A DNA stretch of 64,000 bases from Hibiscus mutabilis. Its lineage: Eukaryota > Streptophyta > Magnoliopsida > Malvales > Malvaceae. Location of the stretch: the NCBI GenBank assembly GCA_019671005.1, contig CM033721.1:52494864-52558863 (forward strand), written 5' to 3'. A program made the position numbers and the translations under genes. The notes under the pieces were generated by a model. That model was not told the DNA's origin and did no database searches. It saw nothing but the letters and a program-made list of their open reading frames with translations. Numbering within the stretch: position 1 is the stretch's first letter; each line of letters begins with the position of its first letter. Of the stretch, positions 46,874-58,860 are shown piece by piece.

Positions 46874-47819
46874 AACGCATCAATCGGACATCAGGAACTC
46901 AAGATACGCCCAATTTACTGAAGACTGCGCATGCAGAAAACTGGATACGGAATTATTACGGGATTTTGAAAAATTCAGCCCAAAAGCTAACATATAAGGC
47001 TTTGGACTAATTAAACTTAGCCCAATATATTTATTATCATTTAAATTGATGTTTTTAGGGTTTTATATACTTTTTAGGATCCAGCCACCCAACCCTTATC
47101 AGCTTATCACTTGCCTTATCACCCTATTCCTTGCCACACAAGCACAAGGAGTTTAAAGGTTGTTATTTTTTTATTATTTTTAATTGGATTAGGTTTTCCT
47201 TGTTTTAGTAAAAGTTAAATTACTTTGTCTATCCTTCACCTATAAAAGGATGAAGCCTTCATCATTGTAAAATAGATTTTCTTTGATTTATGAAATATTT
47301 AGTGAGTTTGCTTTTGCAAGTGCTGATTACCTGTGCCTTCGAAGTCTTCTTCAACATAAGTTCGACGAGTTCTTTTGAGGGAGATCATCTTCACACTCTT
47401 GCTTGCCTAGATAAGTGTCTAGGAGGGTGGGTTAGAGCCGCTTGAGGTTGCTTGCTTAGATAATTGAGTCTAAGAGGGTGTCGAGGACAAAACAACATCA
47501 ACAGTTCGCAAGCCATCTTCATCTTCAACCTTCACTCCATCTTCCATAATTCCTTAAACAAAGCTGGAATTTTCAGATTTGTTTTACTTATCTCTTTCTT
47601 AATCTTCTTTTTATATTCTTATTTCTTATCATATAATCCTTCATCTTATCTCTCTTTCTTTAACTTTCCAGCCTTGAATCTGAAAATTTCAAGAAAATCC
47701 CTTCTCTTTTCTCTTTAATTTTCAGATCTGCCCAAACTTCCTTCATTGATTCTAGAGCTCCTAGTTCTTGCAACAACTTGATTGAAGGCTTCCAAATCCA
47801 AGATTGCGCTACTCTATCA
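46615..47819 (+). repeat. 3' LTR of the gag-only element
   Basis: 1205 bp, TGATACATGCATGAGCGGGG to CTACTCTATCA; TATA box TATAAAAG at 47241-47248. The first 259 bp are the continuation of the upstream open frame. Confidence 0.9.
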
Positions 47820-50471
47820 GATTATATATGGAAATAGGATAGAATTGTGTTCATACAAACTCTAGAGGGCTGTTTTAAAGTTTGAAATTGGATATATGTA
47901 TATGTGTGAAAACATGGTAGCCTTTCGATTACTTGAACAAATGTGGATTGTTTTGAAATATGTATTTGTGTGATCATGAGGAACAGAACTGTTTTGCAAC
48001 CATGTAAATGTATTAAGGAGTCTTGTTGTATAAAGAAAAAATATGTGTACATGTGGTTGGACTGTTTTGTTAAGTGAACAATTTTGGGACTGTTTTTGTA
48101 GCTTTAAAATGTAGTTTTATAAACCTGATTGAAGAACTATTTTGTGGAGTCTAGGGGCTGCTGTGTAAGCTTAAATAAAGGATAGATTTATATGTATATA
48201 AAAGTATGTTGGACATAAGTTTTGAAAATTTACTATGGATAGATTTGTAAAACTAGAACAGGGTCAGTTTTGCTTTATGAATTAAGGGGACTGTTTTGTG
48301 CATTCGCCAGGGGCTGTTTAGAAGGCATAGAAAACATGCTGGATTAATTGAATGATTTAAACAATTATACAATGAAATTTGACTGTTTTGGATGGGAAAT
48401 AAAGAGTGTGGACTGCCTTGCTTGGATGAGAAAATTAATGGACTGTTTTGTGTGCTTATATGTGATAAAAATGTATGATTAAGGCTATAGTGCATTGTTA
48501 TGAAGTCTAGTGGACTGTTTTGAATAATCAAAACAGTGTCTGAGCTTTAAGAATGAATATGAGGACTGTTTTACGTGTTAGGGACTGATTTGCCATTGGA
48601 TTAAATGTTTGCTGGACTTTTTTGATATGTATTTGTGTACACATGCTTGGCTAGCCAAATTTGATTAAATGTGAAAGTTAATGGACTGTTTTTGAAAGGT
48701 AATTGTGTACCCTTGTTAAGCTGAGCAGTTTTGGATAATTAAGAAAGTATGAAATTGGTTTAAGCTTGTGTATACATGTATTCAATTCTTGAAACTGATT
48801 TGTGCAAAGTTAAAAGTGTGAAGGTTGTCTAGGACACATGTGTGTAAACAAATACATTGGTTGTGGATTGTTTGAATGTGAATTAATGAGAACCACCTTT
48901 GTTTAAAGAACGAGTCTTAGCGGACTGTTTGTGTTAATTAAATTGGAATTTATAATATGTTTAGGATGATGATGTTAAACAAAAAGGGGTATGGATGGTT
49001 AAGCTTGTTTTATGAGAATAGATGTGAATTTTGGACTGTCCTATATGTTTAGTAAACAAAATTGTAAACAAACATAGAAGAGTGCCCTGTGATTTTTGAA
49101 TTCAATACTGTCCTGAACACTAGGGAATGTTTAAGAATTAAATGGTGGTATAAAAACTGTGCAGTGAAACAGTTTCGAATATTGATAAAACAGTTTTATT
49201 ATTAAGTGCAGAAAAATAGTGCAGTTTAGTATATAACAGTAGTTAAGTAAGTAAAACTGTGCAGAATGTTAAAATGCAGAAAAACAGTTTTAAAATACAG
49301 TTTGTGTATGCAGAAATTATATTTTTTTTTTCAGTGCAGAAATGCATTTTCGGTATGTTTGAAACAGTGCAGTTTCATATGGTTGAAAATGAGCAGCTTG
49401 TGTCTCTAAAATGAGCAATTTCATATGTTTAAAATAGGTTGTCTTGTGTATTAAAGCGTGCTAAAATGTCTTAAAGATGTATGAAAATATATATGTATGT
49501 GTGTGTGCATAACTTGGTTGTATAAACTATTCTATATAACAAGGTTGCTAATATGTGGTAAATTGTTTCGAGGTACATACATTATTTATGAATGGCTAAA
49601 GAAGGAAGTAGATCGAGAAGTAAATTGTGTATAGTGGAACAGGTATTCCATAACATTGGAATAACAGGTGAGTGTAGTTGTGTTTGTCTCGGGTGACATG
49701 GTGTCATTCCGAATATTGTTTATTGATATGTTGTGATCTGATTTAAGCATATGCATATGGCTCCTTTAGAGCGAGACATGTGAAGCATGGATAGCATGGC
49801 ATCATTGATAAGCATCTAGTTATGTATGTATTACATGAATATTGTATGCCTTGCTATGATGTACCTGTGATGGTGATCTTGAATACTTTGTGATCAAGTT
49901 TGAAATTGCTTACTGACCAATAAAACAATAAGATTCATATAAAAGATTGAAAGCTAAAGTTATAAGTATCTTAAATTTTAAAGACTTAAGAAGCAAGAAA
50001 GCTCAACTTATGCAATAAGCTATTGAAAGGAAGAAACAAGCAAAGTTTCTTGTAACTTAAGAAGCCTCCATTAACTTTAAAAGTAAGTTAAGATATCTAA
50101 GTTGCCTACTCAATGGAAGTCCTTGGATACATTGGTATGATGCTTGGTATATTAGGACTACGGTCCATGCGCTACGGCTCGGGGGACACCCCATTTATAT
50201 GTGATATGTTTATTGGCGACAGTAGGAGGTAACGGGGGCGTTGTACGAAGACTGGCGACAGTTTGGTTGGATAGTGTGAAGTTTAGGATTGATATGTTTT
50301 CGATATTATGCATTGCTATGTGCTTCGAGCTAAGTATTGCATGGACCTATATGGTCAAACACGGACCAATGTTAATCATAACCAATTGTGATCCAATGCA
50401 AATTGTTAAAAGACATAAAATGTATAGAATCTAATAATGAAGTCAAGAGAATATTGAACAAGATATGAAAT

Positions 50472-50597
50472 ATTGAGCTCTTGGTGAGCATACAAGACAT
50501 TGAGCTCTTGGTGAGCACATGAAGAAATGAGCTCTTGGTGAGCATACAAGATATTGAGCTCTTGGCGAGCATACAAGACATTGAGCTCTTGGTGAGT
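50472..50597. repeat. 27-bp tandem repeat, five units
   Basis: GAGCTCTTGGTGAGC starts at 50475, 50502, 50529, 50556 and 50583, exactly 27 bp apart. Each unit contains GCTC..GAGC ends able to pair. Confidence 0.9.
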
Positions 50598-50928
50598 AAA
50601 GATTGTTAAAAGCTAATTTCTGGAAGAATTTATGAATGAACTTTGAAAGACCAAAAATACATAATTGAGTTCCAACAAGCAAATTATTGACTAACTAATA
50701 ATGTATGATAATTTTGGTGTATTTATATGCTTGATTGGATTAAATGTTATTGATACTCATGGATGTGTTAATGTTTGTTATCTTAACATTACTACCTCAC
50801 CTGGGCTATATAAGCCTAATGCATTCATCATTCATGCATTGCAGGTTACTTAGGAGTTTATAATTGATCAAGCACAAGGGTGACCAGTTATACTTCAAGA
50901 CCTTGTTCAATGTCTTGTTCTTTAAACA

Positions 50929-50948
50929 AACTCCTAGGATGGTGGCAC
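50929..50948 (+). repeat. Shared LTR block
   Basis: AACTCCTAGGATGGTGGCAC, preceded about 90 bp upstream by CATGCATTGCAGGTTACTTA, a splice-acceptor-like phrase also seen near 3165 in another LTR. Confidence 0.65.
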
Positions 50949-53900
50949 TTTATATTGTCTAAGAATCTAGTTTTATGTTCTTGATATGTAAATATTAAGG
51001 AAGAATGTTATCTAGGTTTAACCTAGTTTGGTTGTGAATATCTGATATGTTCTAATGATTTATATAGAAGATGAAGGCTTATTGGAAGTAATGATTCGAT
51101 TGATAGTTTAAATGTCCATGATTGTTGGTAGGATATTCGAATAGAAAATTGATGTTCTTAAATATAATGGTTAGAGGTTCGATTGATAAAAGAATTATGT
51201 AGTGAGGAATTTGAATGGTTTCTTAGTCACCAAGTTACATCGGAATGCAATCTAAATCATGGTTTGTGGTATGAGTTTCAATATGACAAATTGATGATAA
51301 ATATCTATGTATATACTTTTTAATGGAATGATAGTATGGATATTAAGTTGATAATTATGATAAGATTCGACTGGAATAAATCCATGTATGATAATTAATG
51401 TTAGAGTCTTTTAAGAGGTTGTGATCTAGCCAATATGGGATCGAAATTGAAACATGGTGGTATGGTGCTTGATCTTATCTTGATTCTCTAATTTGGAAAT
51501 TTAAGTTTTAGTTATGCTACTAGAAGAATTGAACAATCATTGAAATGTGGACTTAGATCAAGAGCATAATTCACTAATAATTGTGAACTAATGAGACATT
51601 GAATATTTCTATATTTCTAAAATGTACTCCGGATATAAAATGATAAGGATCGATCCCCTAAGATCACGAGTTGTAATAATTAGATCCTTAAAGGTTTATA
51701 GTTAATAATCTATAAGAATAGCTTGTCCTGAAGAAATTGTTTAAGCCTAAACAACTTATAAATTGAGATGTTATAAGTCTAGTATAATGTGTTTGTGCGT
51801 GATTGAAGTAACTAGTGTGTTAAGGAAGTTTTGAAATTGATACTCCTAAGGGAAACCATGTGCATACATATATGATTGATAGTAAATTCAAATGAGTATT
51901 TATAATTCCTCGATAATAATTTTTTTTTAAATTGTCTTGCTTGTTTATAAAGTCATGAAAAAAAATTTTGGCTTGCTTAATCAACAAGAAATGTCTTATA
52001 GTACTAGATGTGTCCTTGGTTTTTCTTTTAACTAACATCTTAGACTCCGATTTTCTACTAAACCGGATTGAGGATGTTACAAATTCGAACTTTTGCAAAA
52101 CAAGGGAAAATCTTATCATACTCTAACCATTCAGAAATTTGCCATTGCTATCAACATTTCAAACCTTCTCTAAATTCCTTACATGCTTCTACTATACCCA
52201 ATTTACAAACACACATATATCAACTCATTTCAAACGATAAATCACATAATCTATAAAGCTCTTATACAATGAAATTACCTTGAGAAAATGAAGCTTTTCA
52301 TCAAGAGAAAGTCATGTATTTAATCCTCCAACTAGCTTTAAATTACCTTCCTTTATTTTCTTTCTTTTCTCTCGGTTTGAAGGGAGGAAGCTAAAGACAA
52401 AAATGGCTATCCTCTCTCCCTCATTCAAACAGCTGGTTCTTGCCCTTCTTTACACAAGTTCACTTCAATTCAAGACAAGTGTGAAAGCCCTCTAAGTTAT
52501 AAAGTGTTTACATGCATGTAACATCCTTAGCCAGGCTTTGAAGAAAGCCAAGTAAGGACATTGAAAACAAACAATTCAATGTTATTAAATCGACTACTTG
52601 AACTACTAGAAGATGTAACATGCATCAACTAGAATATATTCCTTACTTAAAGTACAAGGAAACAATCAGAACAAGCATGGAAACTGCAATGTAACCAACA
52701 TTCAAGAAAAACTCATCAACTTTACTTCCTAACCGAAAAAGAATTGGGCCAAAATATTGCCTAGCTAATCGATACTTATGAAATTTCATTAGAATTTGTC
52801 TCCTAATTAACCAACAATTGTGCAATCATACATTACAAGATATTAGACGAATTAAGAAACTAAGATGAAACTCATTAACATGGACTACGAAGTATTTCAA
52901 GATTGAACATGCAATAGCCAACCAATACATCGTATAAGCTTAGAACATTCCACTAGCCCATTCGAATTATATCCAAACATATATCTTTTCATTCTTAATT
53001 TAATATGTTACTCATGTATCCAATTTAGTTAACAAGTATGCTATCAAACACCCAGGCAGAAGACATTCATACATGACAAGAACATCACTTTTGCACAACC
53101 AGCATAAAAGATCATTTAAGCATATTTGAAAAACCCTCTCACCTAATCTAGAAGGTATTATCCAGCTAAAAATAAGAAAGCGGATTAATTTGATACCCAA
53201 GCTAGTATTCGAACAATTAGAAGAAACCAAATAAGATCAAACATACTCATCAAGGATACTATTATCATATTAACCCATAATTTGTAATTATGCCAAACAA
53301 AACACTCATCAACTAAGCTACTCCCATGATCAACAAAATATCAAAACCTGCCATCACATACACTACGGTTTTTAGAGGCTATTTACAAACATTCTAGGTG
53401 TTCAAAATATCATGATTTCGTATTACATTCTAGTGCCACCTTCTAGGAGTCTATAACTTAATTACAAAACCTACTCTCAATTATAATCTTGTGACATTGC
53501 GCAACTTCCCAAGCTTGATCAAGTGTCTAACTTTCCTGTAAGGAACAAGGTGAGCTATTAGGATTTTAGCCTTGGCATCCAACTACATAGTGTGAGTGTA
53601 ATGTAATTTATAAGTCAATTCCATGTGTGAAAGATTATAACATTATCTTGTTTCTATCTAGGATAAACCAATCATCCTAAGTAAAATCATTTATAGCATG
53701 CTTACTAGTCATTGACAAAAATAAAGTCAAGTCAAGTTTTATCCCTTAAAGCATTCGAAACTCAATCTAGTTTCATAGAAGAAAACTAGCCATTCCTTGC
53801 AAGGCATAAATGTAGTCAATCCTACATTTTATGTAAACTTCTAACCACAAGATTTCAAGCTACCATTTGTTGTCATCAATAGCTTTGATTAGTAGTTACT

Positions 53901-53976
53901 AGCCTAGAATCAAACTTCTTATCGAAGCAATGGTAGATTTAACCATTAAAGTTCATATTAATCTAGGTTATACAAG

Positions 53977-54008
53977 GGTACCATAGTACCTTCAAGGGAC
54001 CGTAGTCC
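53977..54008. repeat. Two short hairpins GGTACCATAGTACC and GGGACCGTAGTCC
   Basis: Adjacent dyads in the chromovirus LTR, 19 bp apart start to start. The second is identical to 40041-40053 in a different LTR. Confidence 0.7.
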
Positions 54009-54032
54009 GTATCAAGATGAGCTCGGGAACTT

Positions 54033-54044
54033 TTGGCATGCCAA
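54033..54044. repeat. TTGGCATGCCAA palindrome in LTR
   Basis: Perfect 12-bp palindrome 25 bp from the hairpin pair. The same neighbour order occurs at 62807-62878. Confidence 0.65.
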
Positions 54045-55425
54045 ACAAGCTAGGAACAATACTAATCAAGGCTTAGGTAGAGTTTCTATTTCATTAATTT
54101 TATACTTGAGTTCACAAGAAATCAATCATAGATACATTATGCTATCTATGGAAATTTCAAGTTATCCACATCCCAATCATGTTTGATTCTAGTTAATAGT
54201 TTACCAACTTACCTTGGTGCACTTACCTTATCAAAACTTCAAGTAAACAAAGGCAATTATAGGCACCTAGGCCTTAAATGCCATTCGAATTTCTTTAATT
54301 CCTTAAAGAACTATATCTTTAAATAAATACAATTACACTCATAGATATGTTGAATTAGTCTTGAACGTGAATGTCGGCTCCCTTTTGTCTTTCCTCTCCT
54401 TGATCGATTCACTTCATGTCTAGTATGAAAACAATGCAGTGGTATATAAGTAACAGTCCTATATCAATCGAATTGAGCTTAAAACATCACTTATTGCACT
54501 AAAGTTCCTTCAAACAGTCCCTTAGTGTACTGTCTAAAACAGGGCAGATTCCAAAGCTTGCAATTTGTTTTTTAACCACTATTAAAGCTCAAATTAACCA
54601 TTTCTCTTGTAGTAACACAAATTATTACATTCTTATAACGTATTAGACCCACCAATTTATACCAAAACAAGTCATAATCAGTCTCTAAATTACCAAAACT
54701 TTCGATAGTTATAAAACATGTTAACATCGAGCAAATTCACATTACAAAAATTTAACTATCTATTGAATAACTTCTCCTCAGTTTAATATGGCATTACCAG
54801 CACATGAGTTCACCTATCAATTTTTTTACCATTGACATAATATCACCCAAAATACAAATTCACATATTGACCTACAACAATTCCATTCTTACGTTAACAT
54901 TCTACCTACTAAACTCCCCAATTCAAGCAACTATTTCTATCATGCAAGACAATCGAACCTAAAGCATCAAATACAATTCCAAACTTTACAATAATGATAC
55001 AACAATAAGTAAACTTACTTCCTTGGGTGGTAAAAGTATTACTCAAGTACCATATCAACCGATTCCAATCAACCCACACTTAACTAGCATGAATTTTCTA
55101 TGGAGAATTTCTTTCTCTCTAGTTTCGGTTTAACACAAGAAATGAAGAAGATGATGTCCATCTTCTCTTCTTCTCTACTAACCGAAAGGGTTCCCCCCCT
55201 CAAAGACACATGGAAGCTAGGTAACATAGACACCTAATCAATCCTTTCTTGAATTTTAATTTTATATGCACAACATGGAATTTGTTAAAGTTTCAGTTTG
55301 GTCCTTGCTAAAATGGTCACTGCATTTTTATAATATTACACTCTAGTAATTAATTCTTAAGCTCAAGTTTAATATAACAACAAGAGTTCATTGTTTTTTA
55401 AGTTACTAGAATTTGAGATGTTACA

Positions 55426-55440
55426 AATTCTCCCCCCTTC
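55426..55440 (-). promoter_or_regulatory. Polypurine tract of the Tekay-type element
   Basis: On the minus strand GAAGGGGGGAGAATT directly abuts the 3' LTR (TGTAACATCTC). Confidence 0.85.
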
Positions 55441-56990
55441 AGAAATAAATTCGCCCTCAAATTTACCTGAGATAAACAGATGAGGGTATTGTTCTTTCAT
55501 AGTTTCTTCTGGTTCCCAAGTAGATTCTTTCAAGTTATAATTTCTCCATATCACCTTAAGAAGGTTTATCGTTTTGTTTCTGAGTCTTCTAGTTTCTCGA
55601 TCAAGTATTTGGATTGGTTCTTCTTCAAAAGATAGATTCTGATCTAGTTATACATCTTCTAGCTCGAGTACATGAGATGAATCAGACCGGTACTTGCGAA
55701 GCATGGATACATGAAAGACATTATGGATCTTACCAAACTCATTTGGAAGAGCTGGCTTATAAGCTACGAGGCCAATTCTTTCAACTATCTCGAAAGGTCC
55801 TATAAACCGAGGGCTAAGTTTGCCCTTTTTCCTGAACCTAAAGATCTTTTTCCAAGGTGAAACTTTTAAAAACACTCGATCTCCCATAGCATAATGGATA
55901 TCCCTTCTTCTTTTGTCAGTATATGCCTTCTGTCTATCAAAGGCTTCTTGAAGTCTACCATGAATGATTTGTATTTGATCTTCGGTTTCCTCAAGCATCT
56001 CAGATCCTAAAATTTTGTTTTCCCACAATTTAGACCAACAAAGAGGGGTCCTACATTTTCTCCCATATAAAGCCTCAAAGGGAGCCATTCGAATGGTGGC
56101 TTGGTAACTGTTATTATACGCAAATTCAGCTAGAGGCAAGGACTTTTCCCAGTTCTTTCCGAATTCAATTACACAATCTCGAAGCATATGCCCGAGGATT
56201 TGTATCACTCTTTCGGATTGACCGTCAGATTGGGGATGAAAAGCTATACTCAAGTTAACTTGTGTCCCCAAAGCTTTTTGCAAAGCCTTCCAAAATCTCG
56301 AAGTACAATGAGAATCCCTATCAGAGATTATTGAGATGGGCACACCATGTCAACGTATGATTTCTCGAATATACAATTCTGCCAATTGATTTAAAATTTG
56401 GTTCATTTGAACAGGCAAAAAGTGAGCCAATTTTGAAAACCGATCAACTATAACCCAAACAGCATCATTCTTCCTAGGTGATAAGAGTAGCCCACTAACG
56501 AAGTCCATAGTTAGACGTTCTCATTTCCATTAAGGCAATTCTATAGGTTGTAGTAGTCCTGTAGGGACTTTGTGTTCAGCCTTAACTCTTTGACATGTCA
56601 GACATAGGGACACAAATTCTATGATGGTTGTTTTCATTCCTGGCCACCAATACAATTTCTTTAGATCATTGTACATTTTGATAGATCCTGGATGGATAGT
56701 AGAGGGCTACAATGAGCTTCGGTAAGTATATCCTTCTTTAGAGCTTCATCATTAGGTACACATAATCTATCTCTAAAATAGAGAAGGCCATTTGATTTTA
56801 GGGAGAAATCTGAATTAGATTCGGCTCTCATCTTTTGTAGAATATTTTGAATTTTAGGGTCATCTTGTTGTAGTTTCTTAATTCTCATCACCAGCTCTGA
56901 TTCAATTTGAAGTTCAGAAATAAAATTCTGATTCTTGAAGAGCCTAACATGCGCATTGATCGATACTGGAACTGCAAGACATTATGAAAT
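55440..56990 (-). pseudogene. Integrase and chromodomain of Tekay-type pol
   Basis: Reading the minus strand: an integrase N-terminal zinc region fragment (56661-56891, ILTEAHCSP), then catalytic aspartates in VIVDRFSKLAHFLP (about 56420-56465) and ISDRDSHCTSRFW (about 56290-56330), and the glutamate in HPQSDGQSERV (about 56210-56250). A C-terminal DNA-binding part follows (GPFEIVERIGLVAYKPALP, IHNVFHVSMLRKY). The chromodomain is at about 55480-55640 (VIWRNYNLKESTWEPEETM, YPHLF). A nonsense TGA at 56350-56352 interrupts the core and frames change at about 56660 and 55645. The chromodomain with the WEPEETM...YPHLF ending marks the Tekay/Del chromovirus lineage, which tends to insert in heterochromatin. 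Confidence 0.88.
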
Positions 56991-57029
56991 TCTATTAAGT
57001 ATAGAAGAGCTCAAACAAGGCTGATTTTT

Positions 57030-58860
57030 TTAAAATGGTTGCAAGCTGTTACCATTCGAATGTTTATGGCTGAGTGCATCAGCCACAACATTCGCCTTTC
57101 CCGGGTGGTAATCAATGATCATATCGTAGTCTTTAATCAACTCCAACCATCTCCTTTGTCTAAGATTCAGATCTTTTTGTGTTAATAGATACTTGAGGCT
57201 TTTATGATCAGTGAAAACATGGCATCTTTCCCCGAACAGATAGTGTCTCCAAATTTTAAGAGGGAACACAACAACTACTAATTCAAGGTCATGAGTTGGG
57301 TAGTTTAGTTCATGAGGTTTCAATTGCCGGGGTGCATATGCTACAACTCTTTCTTCTTGCATCAAGATGCATCCAAGACCCAAATGAGAAGCATCACTAT
57401 ACATGGTGAATTCCCTTCCTAGTTGGGGTTGTATTAAAACCGGAGCATGAGTAAGAGCTTGTTTCAATTGGTCGAAGCTTCGTTGTTGGCTTTCTGACCA
57501 AATGAAAGCTTCACTTTTGTGAAGGAGTTTGTTTTAAAGCTAAAGCTAAAACCAAGAACCCTTTTACAAACCTTCGGTAGTACCCAACTAATCCCAAAAA
57601 GCTTCTAACTTCTCAAATATTTCTAGGTGGCATCCAATTCACAATTGCCTGAATATTCTTTGGATCGGCTTTAATCCCATCAACCGAAATTATATGGCCG
57701 AGAAATGAGACTTCAGTTAACCAAAATTCACACTTGTTAAACTTTGAATAAAGTTAGTGTTCCCGAAGGGTTTGCAATACAATCCTAAGGTGGTCTGAAT
57801 GCTCATCCTGATTCTTAGAATATTCCAGAATATCGTCAATAAATATTACCACAAATTTGTCCAGGAAGGGTTTAAAGACCCAATTCATTAAGTCCATGAA
57901 GGCAGCTGAAGCGTTGGTTAAACCAAAAGGCATTACAAGGAATTCATAGTGACTGTATCGGGTTCTGAACGTAGTTTTCTGCACATCTGATTCTTTGAAT
58001 CTCATTTGATAATAACTCGATCGAAGGTCAATCATTGAGAACACGCAAGCATCTCTCAATTGATCGAACAAATCCTCAATTCTCGGATACTTGTTCTTAA
58101 TGGTAAGTTGATTGAGCTGTCGATAGTCAATACATAACCTCATTGACTCGTCCTTCTTTTTGACAAATAGGACCAAAGCTCCCCAAGAAGATGAACTTGG
58201 CCGAATAAAGCCTTTACCTTGTATTTCCTGCAGCTGCTTCTGTAATTCTTTCAATTCTACTAGGGCCATACGATAGGGGATGATAGATACGAGATTGGAT
58301 CCAGGCTGGACTTCAATCTTGAATTCAACTTCCCTTGTTGGGGGAAATCTCAGAAGTTGCTCAGGAAAAAACATCAGCAAATTCAGAAACTATGGGAATT
58401 GAACTAATACAAGGTTCAAACTCGTTATATCCAGATAGAGTATCAAGCAAAGTATTCGACCTATTTGGTCTTTGTTCAATCAAAGCTATGGATTCCTTTC
58501 CTATCCCATGGAGAAACAATCTCCTCTTACAGCAATCTACCTAAGCCTGGTGTTTGCCTAACCAATCAAGCCCTAGTATTATATCAAAGTCACTATGGGA
58601 CAAAGCAAAGAGGTCAGCAAAGAAAGGAATACCTCGGATATACAATGGGTAGTTTTTACACAAAAGTTTTAAAGCTACATTCTTCCCTAAAGGGTTCGAA
58701 ACAATCAATTTGGGATCAACAATTTTGGATTTTAAATTGAACTTTCGAATTAGGGGTAGCAAATAAATGAATGAGTTGAACCAGGATCAAATAATGCATA
58801 AGAAAGATTGTTATTTAACTCAATAGTACCTGTTATGACATCAGGTGCATCCTCATCTTC
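57030..58860 (-). pseudogene. Protease, reverse transcriptase and RNase H of Tekay-type pol
   Basis: Minus strand, in order: protease scrap (FDPGSTHSF near 58770-58800; DIILGLDWLGKHQA ending at 58541), RT (58380-57754) with LCIDYRQLNQLTIKNKYP, the catalytic region FSMIDLRSSYYQMR and IFIDDILEYS (DD retained), and RNase H (57467-57030) with SDASHLGLGC, HDLELVVVV, TDHKSLKYLL and VVADALS. Frameshifts separate protease, RT and RNase H (about 58500 and 57470-57750). Domain order and motifs are complete for a chromovirus pol, but it cannot be translated as one protein. Confidence 0.9.

Larger units (their letters stand above)
43041..47819 (+). mobile_element. Gag-only LTR element of the TGATACATGC family, TSD GATTA
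   Basis: 5' LTR 43041-44241, PBS TTGGTATCAGG at 44243-44253, internal to 46614, PPT GAGGAGTGGGGGAA at 46601-46614, 3' LTR 46615-47819. GATTA flanks both ends (43036-43040; 47820-47824). The two LTRs are very similar by eye (isolated differences such as ACGTTCAA / ACGCCCAA), so insertion is fairly recent. It codes for gag and a tail but no protease, RT, RNase H or integrase. Confidence 0.92.
42244..52081 (+). mobile_element. Plus-oriented solo-type LTR (about 5 kb net) inserted in a minus-oriented relative
   Basis: TGTAACACCCTGATAC to GAGGATGTTACA. Flanks AATCC (42239-42243) and AATTC (52082-52086) look like a target duplication with one C-to-T change. Removing the nested gag-only element (43041-47824) leaves about 5.05 kb without coding domains. 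It is rich in GGACTGTTTTG and CAGTTTTA words (48240-49400), the reverse complements of words common at 39400-40900 in the surrounding LTR, so host and insert are relatives in opposite orientation. The 27-bp array at 50475 and the shared block at 50929 lie in its right half. Confidence 0.7.
38325..52516 (-). mobile_element. Minus-oriented LTR, split by a plus-oriented LTR and truncated by the Tekay element
   Basis: Starts TGTAACACCCCTTACCCGG. The visible parts are 38325-42243 and 52082-52516, where a minus-strand promoter-like region is reached (pyrimidine-rich TTTATTTTCTTTCTTTTCTC). The right end lies beyond the insertion at 52517. No gag or pol seen. It contains a 70-bp minisatellite, a row of short hairpins (40019-40091) and the shared block GTGCCACCATCTAGAAGTT (38997-39015). 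Expected left target repeat is TGTTG (38320-38324); the right one is not in view. Confidence 0.6.
52517..55425 (-). mobile_element. 3' LTR of the Tekay-type chromovirus
   Basis: Minus orientation, so the 3' LTR is on the left. Ends TGTAACATCC and GAGATGTTACA on the plus strand, 2909 bp. The first 980 bp match 60299-61282 closely (about 8 differences in the first 180 bp by eye). The promoter-like pyrimidine-rich region is near 55100-55200. It contains the shared block (53433-53450), two hairpins (53977-54008) and TTGGCATGCCAA (54033-54044). Confidence 0.85.
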
